A stretch of DNA of 64,000 bases from Lineus longissimus (taxonomy: Eukaryota; Nemertea; Pilidiophora; Heteronemertea; Lineidae): NCBI RefSeq assembly GCF_910592395.1, contig NC_088310.1, positions 9,615,501-9,679,500 of the forward strand, given 5' to 3'. This document shows, one piece after another, positions 1 through 10,500 of the stretch. The position numbers were made by a program, and so were the translations under genes. The notes beneath the pieces were generated by a model. It was not told the DNA's origin and ran no database searches. It saw only the letters and a program-made list of their open reading frames with translations. Each line of letters starts with the position of its first letter. Position 1 is the stretch's first letter.

Positions 1-88
1 GAGCTTTACATTTGTGATCAACAATTAAAAACGGAATTATTTCCGCAAAGTTGCAAATCACATCATAGTATCACTTTAAAGAAGTACA
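1..88. repeat. Dispersed repeat, copy 1 (cut by window edge)
   Basis: An approximately 85-bp segment containing GAGCTTTACATTTGTGATCA, a TTTCCGCAAAGTTG core and ATCACTTTAA at its right end recurs nearly unchanged at 5673-5755. It lies in the last visible intron of TRNT1. Two copies 5.7 kb apart suggest a dispersed mobile element, but the left side is outside the window and I see no clear terminal inverted repeat. Confidence 0.7.
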
Positions 89-255
89 TGTAAATATGTT
101 GGTCTATTGTTGATAACATTAGCAAGACTTTATAAAGAATGAGGAGTCTTTGTTATTGCATAGCTACTGTATTATCTCTCCTCCCTCAATGGTTTGAGCT
201 GTTGAGGATAGTTCTCGTTATTGAAAAACAGTATTCTAACTGTTGTTTTTTTCAG

Positions 256-654
256 GTGTATACACTCCAAGAGCGGATAAAAATGTCAACAGTGGAATTG
301 CAGACGGGCATTTTCATCGTACGTTACAGGAACGAAGGTGATAGTAGCGACTTGTTAAACTATTCCCAGGAATTGATGATTGACACGATGGGCAAAGAAC
401 CCAAGGTCAAGGACAGAGTAACTGAACTCTTGAAATACAAGGGACAATTGGATGTGCTAGAAAAATTCTGTGAGTGGTCCCCGCCAAAGTTTCCTATTGG
501 AGGGAAGCATTTAGTTGAACGAGGAATCAAAGGGGGACCAAAGTTTGCAAAGATTTTGCAGGAATTGCGTATGATTTGGAAACGTAGTGGCTACAAGATG
601 AGTGAATCAGAACTCGTGGATAAGATTGATGAAGTAAGAGAGCGGATTAAATGA
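256..654 (+). CDS. TRNT1: tRNA nucleotidyltransferase 1 (CCA-adding enzyme), terminal exon, 132 residues
   Basis: This is the 3'-terminal coding exon of the enzyme that adds CCA to tRNA 3' ends in mitochondria and cytosol. The polypyrimidine-AG acceptor TTGTTTTTTTCAG ends at 255 and the reading frame runs to TGA at 652-654. The family's C-terminal tail-domain pattern is visible: LLKYKGQLDVLEKF, then a FP(I)GGKHLVERGI segment, then LRMIWKRSGYKMSESEL. It resembles my recollection of the vertebrate TRNT1 C-terminus (FPVSGHD, then LREQWKKSGY). The nucleotidyltransferase head domain with its metal-binding aspartates must be encoded upstream, outside the window. The frame is also open upstream of the acceptor (from 139), but that part has no family similarity and is taken as intron. 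The identification is inferred from remembered family sequence. Confidence 0.85.
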   Translation: MYTLQERIKMSTVELQTGIFIVRYRNEGDSSDLLNYSQELMIDTMGKEPKVKDRVTELLKYKGQLDVLEKFCEWSPPKFPIGGKHLVERGIKGGPKFAKILQELRMIWKRSGYKMSESELVDKIDEVRERIK

Positions 655-681
655 GGGGTTGTCTGGGGGTGTTCAGAAGTC

Positions 682-1396
682 TAGCGAACATTGAGATAAT
701 CTGGATACCTTTAGCTAACAATGAGATATTCTGGATACCTTTAGCTAACATTGAGATATTCTGGATACCTTTAGCTAACATTGAGATATTCTGGATACCT
801 TTAGCTAACATTGAGATCTTCTGGATACCTTTAGCTAACATTGAGATCTTCTGGACACCTTTAGCTAACATTGAGATCTTCTGGATACCTTTAGCTAACA
901 TTGAGATATTCTGGATACCTTTAGCTAACATTGAGATCTTCTGGATACCTTTAGCTAACATTGAGATATTCTGGATACCTTTAGCTAACATTGAGATCTT
1001 CTGGATACCTTTAGCTAACATTGAGATATTCTGGATACCTTTAGCTAACATTGAGATCTTCTGGATACCTTTAGCTAACATTGAGATATTCTGGATACCT
1101 TAAACTAACATTGAGATATTCTGGACACCTTTAGCTAACATTGAGATCTTCTGGATACCTTTAGCTTACATTGAGATATTCTGGATACCTTTAGCCAACA
1201 TTGAGATCTTCTGGATACCTTTAGCTAACATTGAGATCTTCTGGATACCTTTAGCTAACATTGAGATATTCTGGATACCTTTAGCTAACATTGAGATCTT
1301 CTGGATACCTTTAGCTAACATTGAGATATTCTGGATACCTTTAGCTAACATTGAGATATTCTGGATACCGTAAGCTAACATTGAGATATTCTGGAT
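682..1396. repeat. 30-bp minisatellite, about 24 units
   Basis: The unit is TTAGCTAACATTGAGATATT followed by CTGGATACCT. Much of the array alternates GATATT and GATCTT units, so the working period is often 60 bp. It starts about 28 bp after the TRNT1 stop codon and probably lies in that gene's 3' UTR. Because 30 is a multiple of three and the unit has no stop in some frames, long apparent ORFs run through it on both strands. I do not regard these as genes. Confidence 0.97.
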
Positions 1397-1413
1397 GCAC
1401 CAAAGGTATATTT

Positions 1414-1600
1414 GTGACCAGTCACAGCAAAACCAGGCACATGTCACTCAGAAGATGAGCCTAAGACACAAGGAGATAATTGAAGAAATTGATATACTCA
1501 GATATCACATAAAGGCAGACGACAGTGAAATGAACAACCAGTCCGTCTCAACTTGGCAAGCTCAGAGCAACATGCACCTGGTTTTTCACTGACGGGTCAC
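1414..1600. mobile_element. 187-bp MITE with 4-bp ATTT target duplication (family A, copy 1)
   Basis: The element begins GTGACCAGTCACAGCAAAAC and ends with CTGACGGGTCAC, which are imperfect inverted termini. It is flanked by ATTT at 1410-1413 and 1601-1604. The interior matches the element at 23938-24125 (shared AAAGGCAGAC, CAGTCCGTCTCAAC and CAAGCTCAGAGC). The comparison between copies fixes the ends. There is no coding capacity. It sits just after the 30-bp array. Confidence 0.85.
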
Positions 1601-1604
1601 ATTT

Positions 1605-2415
1605 ATGGACACACAAGGCCAAGGCAAACTACTGGCGATCATTGCATTGTTGCTGACTCACCCGTGGAAATAAATGTTTAGGGTGTTATTTAAAAGAGTA
1701 AATCCAGCTCTTTCGAATGACATTCTACACTTCAAATAAAATCTAGTAGTTTACATATCATCAATGATTCAAGGTGGGTATACTTTTGAGACACCCTGTA
1801 TGCAAAGCTCTTGCTCAGAAAACGCAGAAGGCATGGAGCTCAGGGGAAAACTTGGAACGCTTCAGCAACTCTCTTGATCCAGTAGTTGATGGCATGCAAA
1901 ACAAGGTACATCCCACTTACTAGACAAATTATGTAGACTCATCGAAAACATAAATTGACCATGCGGGGACTAACAAGACGCATATCATCATGATTATTGC
2001 CAATATCGGCCATGCAGGTGGTAACTGCATAATTATACAAAATTAGAATAATTGCCAATTTACTTCAATCACTCAATGTGGACAGATGTGTATTAAATTG
2101 TAATATCATGCAAATAAATCTCGTTTTATATTTAATACAATTTTGCGACTTGATTTTGTTGGCCTGTTGGCTTCAATAGGCACTGTTGGTCATGTTGGTT
2201 GTTCATATAGAAGTTCAACAAGTTTCTGATAGACTCAGATTAATATATACTTTCAGTCATCCAGGTGGTTTTACAATAACCCAGGAAAGTTAAATTGATC
2301 AATTGTTTACTGAATTCGAATTTTCTGGATATTGTCTACTGTTTCACCATTGTCCAATGGCATCTTCAGGACTGATGTTGTTCACAATCGATCTCACGAC
2401 TTTCTGAGAAGACAG
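1605..2415. other. Intergenic, no gene seen; candidate TRNT1 poly(A) signal
   Basis: No exon-like frame or repeat family is recognised. An AATAAA hexamer at 1669-1674 is the first good polyadenylation signal downstream of the TRNT1 stop codon. If used, the 30-bp array and the MITE are transcribed in the 3' UTR. Confidence 0.45.
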
Positions 2416-2416
2416 A

Positions 2417-2940
2417 TTAGGGTATGAGTTGGCATAGGCAAGCAAGTAACAGCAGAGAGTACACACCAGATGCAGATGCATCATCCCTCGCTCGCTGCTG
2501 CAACAGGACATGTTTGTCTACGCCATGTGTGCAAAGATACGTCTCAACTCTGCGGTCTTTGGCAGCTGTGCTCAGTACATTCCTCCCTACACCTGCTCCT
2601 TGGCAATGATAATCCATAGGGTCTCTCTCCTTCACCACTCGCTCGCTCACTGCAACTTGACATGTTAGTCTGCCTCAGTTGTGCAAGGACAGGTCTCCAC
2701 TCTCTGTGGTCTTTGGCAGCTGTGCTCGGTACATTCCTCCCTACACCTGCGGACTCCGCATCTCTTGTCACTGCGTCCATCCATCTCGTCCTGCATCTTC
2801 CCTTGCGTCGTTTTCCTCCGACTGATTCTGGCCTCCAATCCGTCAGTGCTCGGGGTAGGCGTGACTGGTACATCCGTGCCACGTGCCCATACCATCGCAG
2901 ATGGGCTCTCTCCAGTAAGATGGACATAGGCTGATGTTTG
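2417..2940 (-). pseudogene. Non-LTR retrotransposon fragment (end of reverse-transcriptase ORF)
   Basis: Read on the minus strand, the frame carries the LRWYGHVARM motif, an RKGRCRTRWMDAVTRD-type stretch and a following W(R)P segment. These are typical of the C-terminal tail of non-LTR retrotransposon polyproteins (LRWxGHVxRM followed by RGRPxxRWxDxV). No polymerase YXDD motif or endonuclease is present, so this is a 5'-truncated remnant. The last roughly 155 bp are duplicated: the segment around 2480-2600 repeats the one around 2640-2755, both containing TACATTCCTCCCTACACCTG. The clade is not assigned. Confidence 0.75.
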
Positions 2941-3095
2941 GTCCTCCCCCTAATCTCTGTGTTCAGTACACCTATGAGCCAGTATGAATTGGATGACGAA
3001 ATGGACTGCCCCGGGAGTCTAGTGGATAAAATTCGACTGTCTACTCTCACCAGTTGACAATGGAACATTCTTTGTTTGTGACATTGTTTCTCACT

Positions 3096-3795
3096 CAATT
3101 CTGGAGGACATGGTTATGACATTGTCTCCACTCGCCAGTTGAATATCTCCATTGGCTCCAGTGAACAGTTAGATATACTATCTTTTCCAGAACTGCTCAG
3201 GTTATGAATTCTGGAGTACATGGTTGTGACATTGTCTCCACTCGCTGGTTGAACATCTCCATTGGCTCCAGTGAACAGTTAGATATACTATCATTTCCAG
3301 AACTGCTCAGGTTATGAATTCTGGAGTACATGATTGTGACATTGTCTCCACTCGCTGGTTGAACATCTCCATTGGCTCCAGTGAACAGTTAGATATACTA
3401 TCTTTTCCAGAACTGCTCAGGTTATGAATTCTGGAGTACATGGTTGTGACATTGTCTCCACTCGCTGGTTGAACATCTCCATTGGCTCCAGTGAACAGTT
3501 AGATATACTATCTTTTCCAGAACTGCTCAGGTTATGAATTCTGGAGTACATGGTTGTGACATTGTCTCCACTCGCTGGTTGAACATCTCCATTGGCTCCA
3601 GTGATCATTTAGATATACTATCTTTTCCAGAACTGCTCGGATTATGAATTCTGGAGTAAATGATTGTGACATTGTCTTCACTCAATTCTTGAGTACATGG
3701 TTGTGACATTGTCTTCACTCACTGGTTGAACATCTCCATTGGCTTCAGTGAAAAGATAATTATACCATCTTTTCCAGACCTGCTCAGGTTGCACC
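3096..3795. repeat. 110-bp tandem array, about 6 units
   Basis: CTGGAGTACATGGTTGTGAC recurs with exact 110-bp spacing at 3101, 3211, 3321, 3431, 3541 and 3651, ending in a shortened, rearranged unit near 3790. Units share CATCTCCATTGGCTCCAGTG and TTTTCCAGAACTGCTCAG. Small minus-strand ORFs across it are repeat-derived. Confidence 0.95.
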
Positions 3796-4720
3796 GCCCT
3801 CAGACGGGGCTCATCTGAGACCCGAAATCCACATCTGTGTGGCGTGGAATGTCTATGTAGAAGGGCCTTCAGATTTCCTGTTTGAAGGGTCAGAACAAAC
3901 CAAGATGATATTTTCTTTGATGAAAATATTTTATTGGATCGAACTGCTGCCATTGAATTCTACCACTGTCTGACCACACATGTTACCGTGGTAACAACAT
4001 CACACACAACATTCACATTCCTAAAGAAGGGTTGAAAAGTACAAGACAATATTTTACCATGGTGGGATTTTTACTGCAGAATATTAACCTGCTCATGTAT
4101 GACAGCACGTTATTAATCCAGGCGCTATGTTTTAATCAAAAACCTTAAATTCAACTCTTCTCATTTGTCATGATTCTTTATCAAGTTATGTCGAATTAAA
4201 TTCTGTATTAATTAATAAATTAAAACATGATGAATGTACATGTAGTTTGACAATATGCCATTTATTCGTCTCAAATTGAACGAATATTTGTTCGATTTAC
4301 ATGTCTGGTGATCCAAATGTTCTCTGTCCCTTACAGAATGTCACGTCACCAACAGACTGTAATTTTTTTCAAGGGCAGTAGTGGGCTAGCAGCGGTAGAA
4401 AACACTCAAAGATGTGGGACCAAATCTGAATTCATTAAATAACAATTAGCACATTTTGAAACCAAAATTTCCACATCATAGTTTCATAAACTCTCCTTCC
4501 AAACATAATTTATCGAACATTTTCCATTTTCTGGTCGCTGCCTATAAATGCATTGGTCTTATTGCCTTTGAAACTGTACAAAGATTACTATTCATGTAAA
4601 AGAAAAAGTTGACAAACTCTATGCGGTGTGGTAGCCGGCTCACTGTAAACAGAACGCAACTTTTTTTCTGTGTTCTAAATTCATGATAAAATAAATAACA
4701 AATGCAAATACATAGTAATG
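3796..4720. other. Intergenic, no gene recognised
   Basis: AT-rich sequence between the 110-bp array and a Tigger-like MITE. I see no exon-like frame, structural RNA or further repeat. Confidence 0.4.
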
Positions 4721-4880
4721 TAGAGTGGAACCTCCCTTAGCGGACACCTGTCTATTAAGGATAAGTTCTCTATTAAGGACACCAGTTTTGGACCCAAATT
4801 GGTTGTTTCCGTTCAATTTGACCTCTCTAGTCAGGGCACCTCTCTATTAAAGACACCACTTGTCAGTCCCGAGGGTGCAG
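4721..4880 (+). mobile_element. Tigger-like MITE (family T), copy 1, right end lost
   Basis: The left end TAGAGTGGAACCTCCCTTAG is followed by internal CTATTAAGGACACC, CAATTTGACCTCTCTA and TGTCAGTCCCGAGGGTG blocks shared with ten other copies here. The right terminal repeat has decayed or been lost near 4880. Confidence 0.85.
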
Positions 4881-6860
4881 GAGTGAAAAAGCTAATCGAC
4901 AGAGAAATTAATAAAAAGACAAGAAGAATCACCTGGCAAATTGCCACAGGAGTTATATCCAATAAAAGTGGATTGTAAGAAAATGCTAGAATCATAAACA
5001 AACTTTTGAAATGCGTTTTGAAATGTTAGGTTTATCTCTCTTGAACACACTTGTACTTGTAACTTAAAGAGTTATATATTTGTAAACAGAGCACCTTGGA
5101 ATATAATTTGTCTGTATATTCGGTTGACAAGTGTTGAAATTAGACTTAGATAATCTTCATTTGAGATCAAATAATGAAGATGAAATGTTACGTCTGGTAT
5201 TTACAGAGTATCCAAAGATATGACACATTGACACTATGAGTTCTCGTGTGGAAGTTGCTGAAGATATACACCCGAAAATGTGAACAAACAGTAGGCAGAA
5301 TGTTCGAGTATATTACGAAGAGTTCATACAGAAAAGCCACTGAATCCAGTTCAGATCTTTACAAGTAAGGGCAACTTTTCAGCTGTGACTCTGCGTTAAA
5401 ATTGACGTCTTCTTCCAATAAAGGGTAACTCGTGTCAAATTTCACCATATAATGTTTTAGCTGTTTTTGACAAATGACTACGTCACTTTCTCATAAATCG
5501 GTAAGGTTTTCGAATCGAAATGCACATTTTCTAGAAATTGATGGTTTAATTCCACCCGGACGGCTCGCTTCAATGCCGTTTTCGTCGATGACGTCACAAC
5601 ATGAACATTTTCGCGGTCGCGGTGGTTTACATTCAGCGATTTTATAATAAATCTAATCAAAAATGGAAAATTTGAGCTTTACATTTGTGATCAACAATTA
5701 AAAACGGATGTATTTCCGCAAAGTTGTAAATCACATCATAGTATCACTTTAAGTTTCAATAGGATTTTGTAGGTTAAGAACAAAACACCTTGGCATTCAG
5801 ATCTGGAGTACTAGCTATCAGCTTCATTTTACCATAGTTATCTCAATGTTTTTTAGAATGGCTTTCAGTGCTTTTGCATTTGAACTCTTCAATTTTTGTA
5901 TGCATCCCCAACTCGGGTCAGGAACATGAACGTCATTAGTGTTAGCCCAGCATCATCATAAAAGTCTCCTTAAACATGATAAAACATAAATGTTAGCATA
6001 GGTCTGTCTAATAGATTATAATAATTATCATCATATTATACAATGTAGTAATGAAATGATACACAATAATGCACAAAGAACATATTCACAACTCGAGATT
6101 AACACCTAGATATTAATGACCCTGAACAACCTGCAGCTGGTACACTTGTTGCCCTCTCAAGACTGGTAACATTTAGACTCTAATTTTTTAAATATTGAGT
6201 TTTGAGCTGGGTGTCAACTTGGACATCATAGCTCCAACATCAAGTGAAAGTAATGAAAAGCAGGGGAAAAACAGAGACCCTGAGAAATACTACGAGTTTG
6301 AAGACAGTCGTGCTTTCTATCACACAAGTGTATCGGGACCGACCGGGAATCGAACCAGAGACCTCAGATGTGACAGGTGTTAATAATGGTTTCACTGTGT
6401 TACTCCAACGGCCCAGTCTTTCAATTGATCATGATTTTTTCCTCAATTAAAGGAAACCTGTAACGAAACGCTTATGAAAATGGCCACAGTTTTAAATGGC
6501 ATAGATAAAACCTAGGACAGGAATACGCTTCCATTGATGAATCATAACAGTTTTGAGTTCCCCTCAGGTAGTTTACAATTTGAGCTGGGCATCTGGGTAA
6601 CATTGCATAACATTACAGACTCAAGTCAATGAACTGCATCAGAGGTAATCACCAATTTAGTTCTTTTTACTACGTTCAGTTTTAGCCTAAATAAATATTT
6701 TGTTCTACGACTGGATATTTTTAAGGTGAACTCACCACATATTTATTTTCCACCATCACCTTCTTAAAAATAGACAAATTATTGCAAACACCCAGAGTCA
6801 ATACAGCCCAATAAACAGTTCCTATCAACACGAAATGACCACAGTGAGCAAAGAACACAA
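4881..6860. other. Intergenic, no gene recognised
   Basis: AT-rich region between the TRNT1 and ENOPH1 3' ends, which converge here. Apart from the dispersed repeat at 5673-5755 I find no exon-like frame. Short ORFs at 5478-5660 (-) and 6195-6450 (+) show no recognisable family. Confidence 0.4.
5673..5755. repeat. Dispersed repeat, copy 2
   Basis: Near-identical to positions 1-88 (GAGCTTTACATTTGTGATCA through ATCATAGTATCACTTTAA). It differs by a few substitutions such as GGAATTATT versus GGATGTATT. Confidence 0.8.
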
Positions 6861-6861
6861 C

Positions 6862-6995
6862 TTTTAACTGGTATCTACCATGAGCAAACACTTAGAAATG
6901 AATACACATGGAACAAGGGAATGACGAGTTCTCCATAAACAGCTCTGAGAAATATTTGATTTTATTGCAAGTCTTTTCAACATTTTCTGAGAGCG
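6862..6995 (-). pseudogene. Decayed downstream copy of the ENOPH1 terminal exon
   Basis: On the minus strand this reads LSENVEKTCNKIKYFSELF then MENSSF, aligning with the true terminal exon (LSEEDQKTYNTISSFSELF, VEN, stop). The nucleotide match continues past the stop (CTGGTATCT, AGCTCTGAGAAA, GCAAGTCTTTT), so a segment of exon plus 3' UTR was duplicated in direct orientation. The stop codon has become a serine codon (TAG to TCG), and the 5' half of the exon with its acceptor is missing. An AATAAA on the minus strand lies at 6966-6961 and could serve the upstream gene. Confidence 0.75.
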
Positions 6996-7015
6996 ACAAC
7001 AGTGGGCAGAGAACA

Positions 7016-7316
7016 CAATGGGTGATTTTAAAGTTGGTTTTAGTGTTTTTAGGATTTTCTTTTGCCTCCAGTTCAGTACACAACCGAATAACTCATTGAA
7101 AATATACTGCAAAACCAAGATTTTATCTTGGTTTTACAGTAGGTTTTCAATGATTTAATTGGATGTGTACTGAACTAGAGGCAAGAGAAAATCCTTAACA
7201 ATAATTATCTTGGTTTTGCAGTATATTTTCAATGAGTTATTCAGTTGTGTACTGAACTGGAGGCAAAAGAAAATCCTTAACACTAACACTAAAACCAACT
7301 TTGAAATCACCCATTG
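7016..7316. repeat. Large inverted repeat with arms of about 105 bp
   Basis: The left arm starts CAATGGGTGATTTTAAAGTT at 7016 and the right arm ends AACTTTGAAATCACCCATTG at 7316. The arms are nearly complementary along their length. The central part (about 7123-7205) holds a further partial copy in the same orientation as the right arm (CTTGGTTTTACAGTA, TGTGTACTGAACT). It looks like a foldback or MITE-type element inserted next to the ENOPH1 3' end. The terminal AATGGGTGAT is shared with the element at 11423-11546. Confidence 0.85.
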
Positions 7317-7378
7317 TCCAACTGGTATCTGCCACGAGTCAATACTTGGATATAAATAAACATCGAACAAAGGAATGA

Positions 7379-7512
7379 CTAGTTCTCCACAAACAGCTCT
7401 GAGAAAGATGAGATTGTATTGTAAGTCTTTTGATCCTCTTCGGAGAGTTCCACGTTGCCCGGCCTCACCACGATGATGCTCTTCATACCGGCCTCTGCTG
7501 CTGCTTTCGCCT
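7379..7512 (-). CDS. ENOPH1: ENOPH1 coding exon 6 (terminal)
   Basis: 134 bp. Starts by completing Glu222, then AKAAAEAGMKSIIVVRPGN, and ends SSFSELFVEN with TAG at 7381-7379. Acceptor TTACTTCCAG. Confidence 0.93.
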
Positions 7513-10500
7513 CTGGAAGTAAGAGAAGGGAGACATTTCAACCATGTCACAAAATGTTCTAACAAATTCTATTCAAGGATGTTACTGTTCATCCAGGAAG
7601 AGATGCTGGATTTGACCGTTGTGTCTGATTGGCAATCAAACTGGTGTAAATACCGTCAAGTTGACCTAAAGTAATGGTATAACAACTTCATCAAATCTGT
7701 GACGATCGATTACAAGTAATAAAACTTATTGTGTGATACACGGAACATTCTAGTTACTGACAGTTTCGTCTGTCAGACTGACCGACATCCTTTTTACTGT
7801 CATCTGGTATTATACGCCCTTTACCATATACCCCTGTCTCCAAGGTCAAAGACGCTAGGCAAGCTCCATCATTAATCCCATTTTGTATCACATTCATAGA
7901 TTTGCCATCCATGTTTCTAAGGTGATTACAACCAACACTATTTATGACCAATTTGTCTGGATTATCTTACCTTTTGGTATATCATTCAGAGGTAGCATCT
8001 CCTCCAGCTTCTGGTCACTTTCTTGAGCAATCTTTTTGTAACTTTTTTGCTCGGCTTTTGCCAACTACTGACTCTTGAACATCAACACCATAAAACCCAA
8101 TTTTGCCCTTAATATGCCTTGCCACGTTTTGACAAAATGGAACGCCATTTTCCTAGATTTCCATCCATGTTTCTTAGTCGCTTATGACCAACAATATTCA
8201 TGACCAATTTCTCCCAGTGTTTCTTACCTTTTGGTACATCAGTGAGGAAGAGCATCTCCTCGGGCTTCTGGTCACTTTCTTCAGCTATCTTTTTGTAACT
8301 TTCCTGTTCGGCTTTTGATCCAACCTTGGTGTCAAAATACCCTGAAAAATACTGCAAGAAGAACAATAGTGAGAAAACATTATCTGTACACACCCAGAAT
8401 TTACACATTTGGGTGGAAATTTTAATCAAATACAGTGGAACCTCCCTTAGCGGACACCTCTTTATCAAGGACAACCTCTCTATTAAAGGTCACTGCTTTT
8501 GGTCCCAAATTGTTTGTTTCCATTCAATTTGACCTCCCTAATCAGGACACTTCTCCATAAAGGACAGCACTGGTCAGTCCCCAGGGTGTCCTCAATACAG
8601 AGGTTACTGTACAAGCTTTTTTTATGATGACCGTTAGTTAGATCAGGAAACTTACAGATTAGCATCTACCTCAGGCAATTAGCAAGGTTACAAAATAAAT
8701 CGAGCTGAAAAAAGTGGCTAATACGAGTATGACGTACTCAAGTTTCTGACTAAAGGCCGCCATTTTGTTGTACTCGGGATATCAAGTACGGGCCAGACCA
8801 GATGAGAAGTGGTGGCAAGCATCGCGACATCTGATTGATAAGTCATAAACCAAACTTCTTTTCGAAGACAAGAGTCGATAAGTCAATGAAACCTACCTCT
8901 AATAAATCTCCCTGATTTGAGTATCCATAAAGTAATTTCTGTGCCTCCACACTGCCTGATGAGTAGATATACACCTTTTTTTCATCCGCAATTAATCGCT
9001 TCAAGGCGGGTAAAACATCATCATAAACCCTGAAATTAGCGGTAATGAACACAAAATAATTGCTGACTTGACAATTATTACAGACTTTAAAAGAATTATA
9101 TTTGGCATGAGTACAATGCAGGGAGACTAATGCTAGGGACATTTCAAAAGTAACGTAATAACTACCTGCACTTTTTCTGCTGATAAATCTGCCAAATTGC
9201 AACGCAAAACAAGCATAACCCCTTCAAAATGGCTGCTGTATTGAATGTTGAATCATGGTGTCAATTCTCAAAAGGAACCTTCCCCTAATCATTGCCAACA
9301 GACACAAGAAGAAATGGTTCCATAAGATGAAGCATTCTCCTCAAAATCAACAGAAATCAAATTCAAGATGGCCACTGTGGTAGCCATATTGAATAGTGGA
9401 TTTTACCAATTTTCAAAAAGGAACCTTCCACGAATGACTCTTAAGACTGGAAATTGACAGAAACTGCCCAGACGGCTAGACAGACATCACACATGACACC
9501 ACTGCTCGTCCGCCCTTTTTGGGCTGTGGGATAATACGATATCTGCATGATAAATCACTTACTCTCCCTTGATGTTGCCCGCTTTGTAAGCAGTTCTCCA
9601 CATATGTCCCTGGAGCTGTTTCAATGCCGAGAACTTCTTGTCGTTTTCAACCTCCCACAGAACTTTCGCCACCACTGCCTTGATGATGTCATCTTTCTCC
9701 TCCGTTGCGGCTGGTATCGCTATGGCACCTTCAACCTCGTCCTTCACATCTTTGGCTCCCTGGAAAGAGGTCGAATAGAATATATATACATGTAGAAGGT
9801 TGTTGTATTTTGTTTACACCACACCGTGGGTTCGACTCCCGGCCGAGTCTCTATTTAGTTCCACTACTGGTCGAGTTCAAGTGAGCGCCTTCTGGTGTGG
9901 AGACCGGGGTAATAATATGATATCCCAAGGCGTTTTGAGCGAGAACTATATTGTCACGGAATTGTGCTTTATAAAAGACTATCATCATCAATGCAAACCA
10001 AGCTGCTTAGTTTGCATGACAGGACCACAACAGTCACTCCCACCAGCAAAGACGACGCAAAATCAAGGCTCTTGGTTCTCACAACTGGAAAAAGCATTCC
10101 ATTTCCACTCCAGTGCCATCGTTAGATTGTAAAATGTAATACAGGGCCTTACTCCAAAACCACTCCAGGTTGTTGGGGAAATAATAATTACTGTCAATAC
10201 AGTATTACAGTACTGTATTTGGTAATCACTGATTCACACCGCACACTAGTGACATTTGTTGCATGTGATAACGGTTGCAGGTCGCGTTGATTTAGAGCAC
10301 TCATTTGCAGGGCATTTAGGCAAGAGCAAGAATAGCAGATTTTGCATTCCTATCAGATGACCTGAATAAACAAAAGCAACTTCATGGACCCAACAGCAGG
10401 ATGACCAATTCATCATCATCCGAAATTATGGGACAAAAATTGCTAAGGCTAAATTAAACATTGTATCAATCAATCGTTGTCCATTTCTAGGGTAAGCATA

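Noticed and set aside
651-1103. Long ORFs on both strands through the 30-bp array
   Set aside because: They result from a 30-bp period without stops in those frames. No start context, domain or splice support is present.
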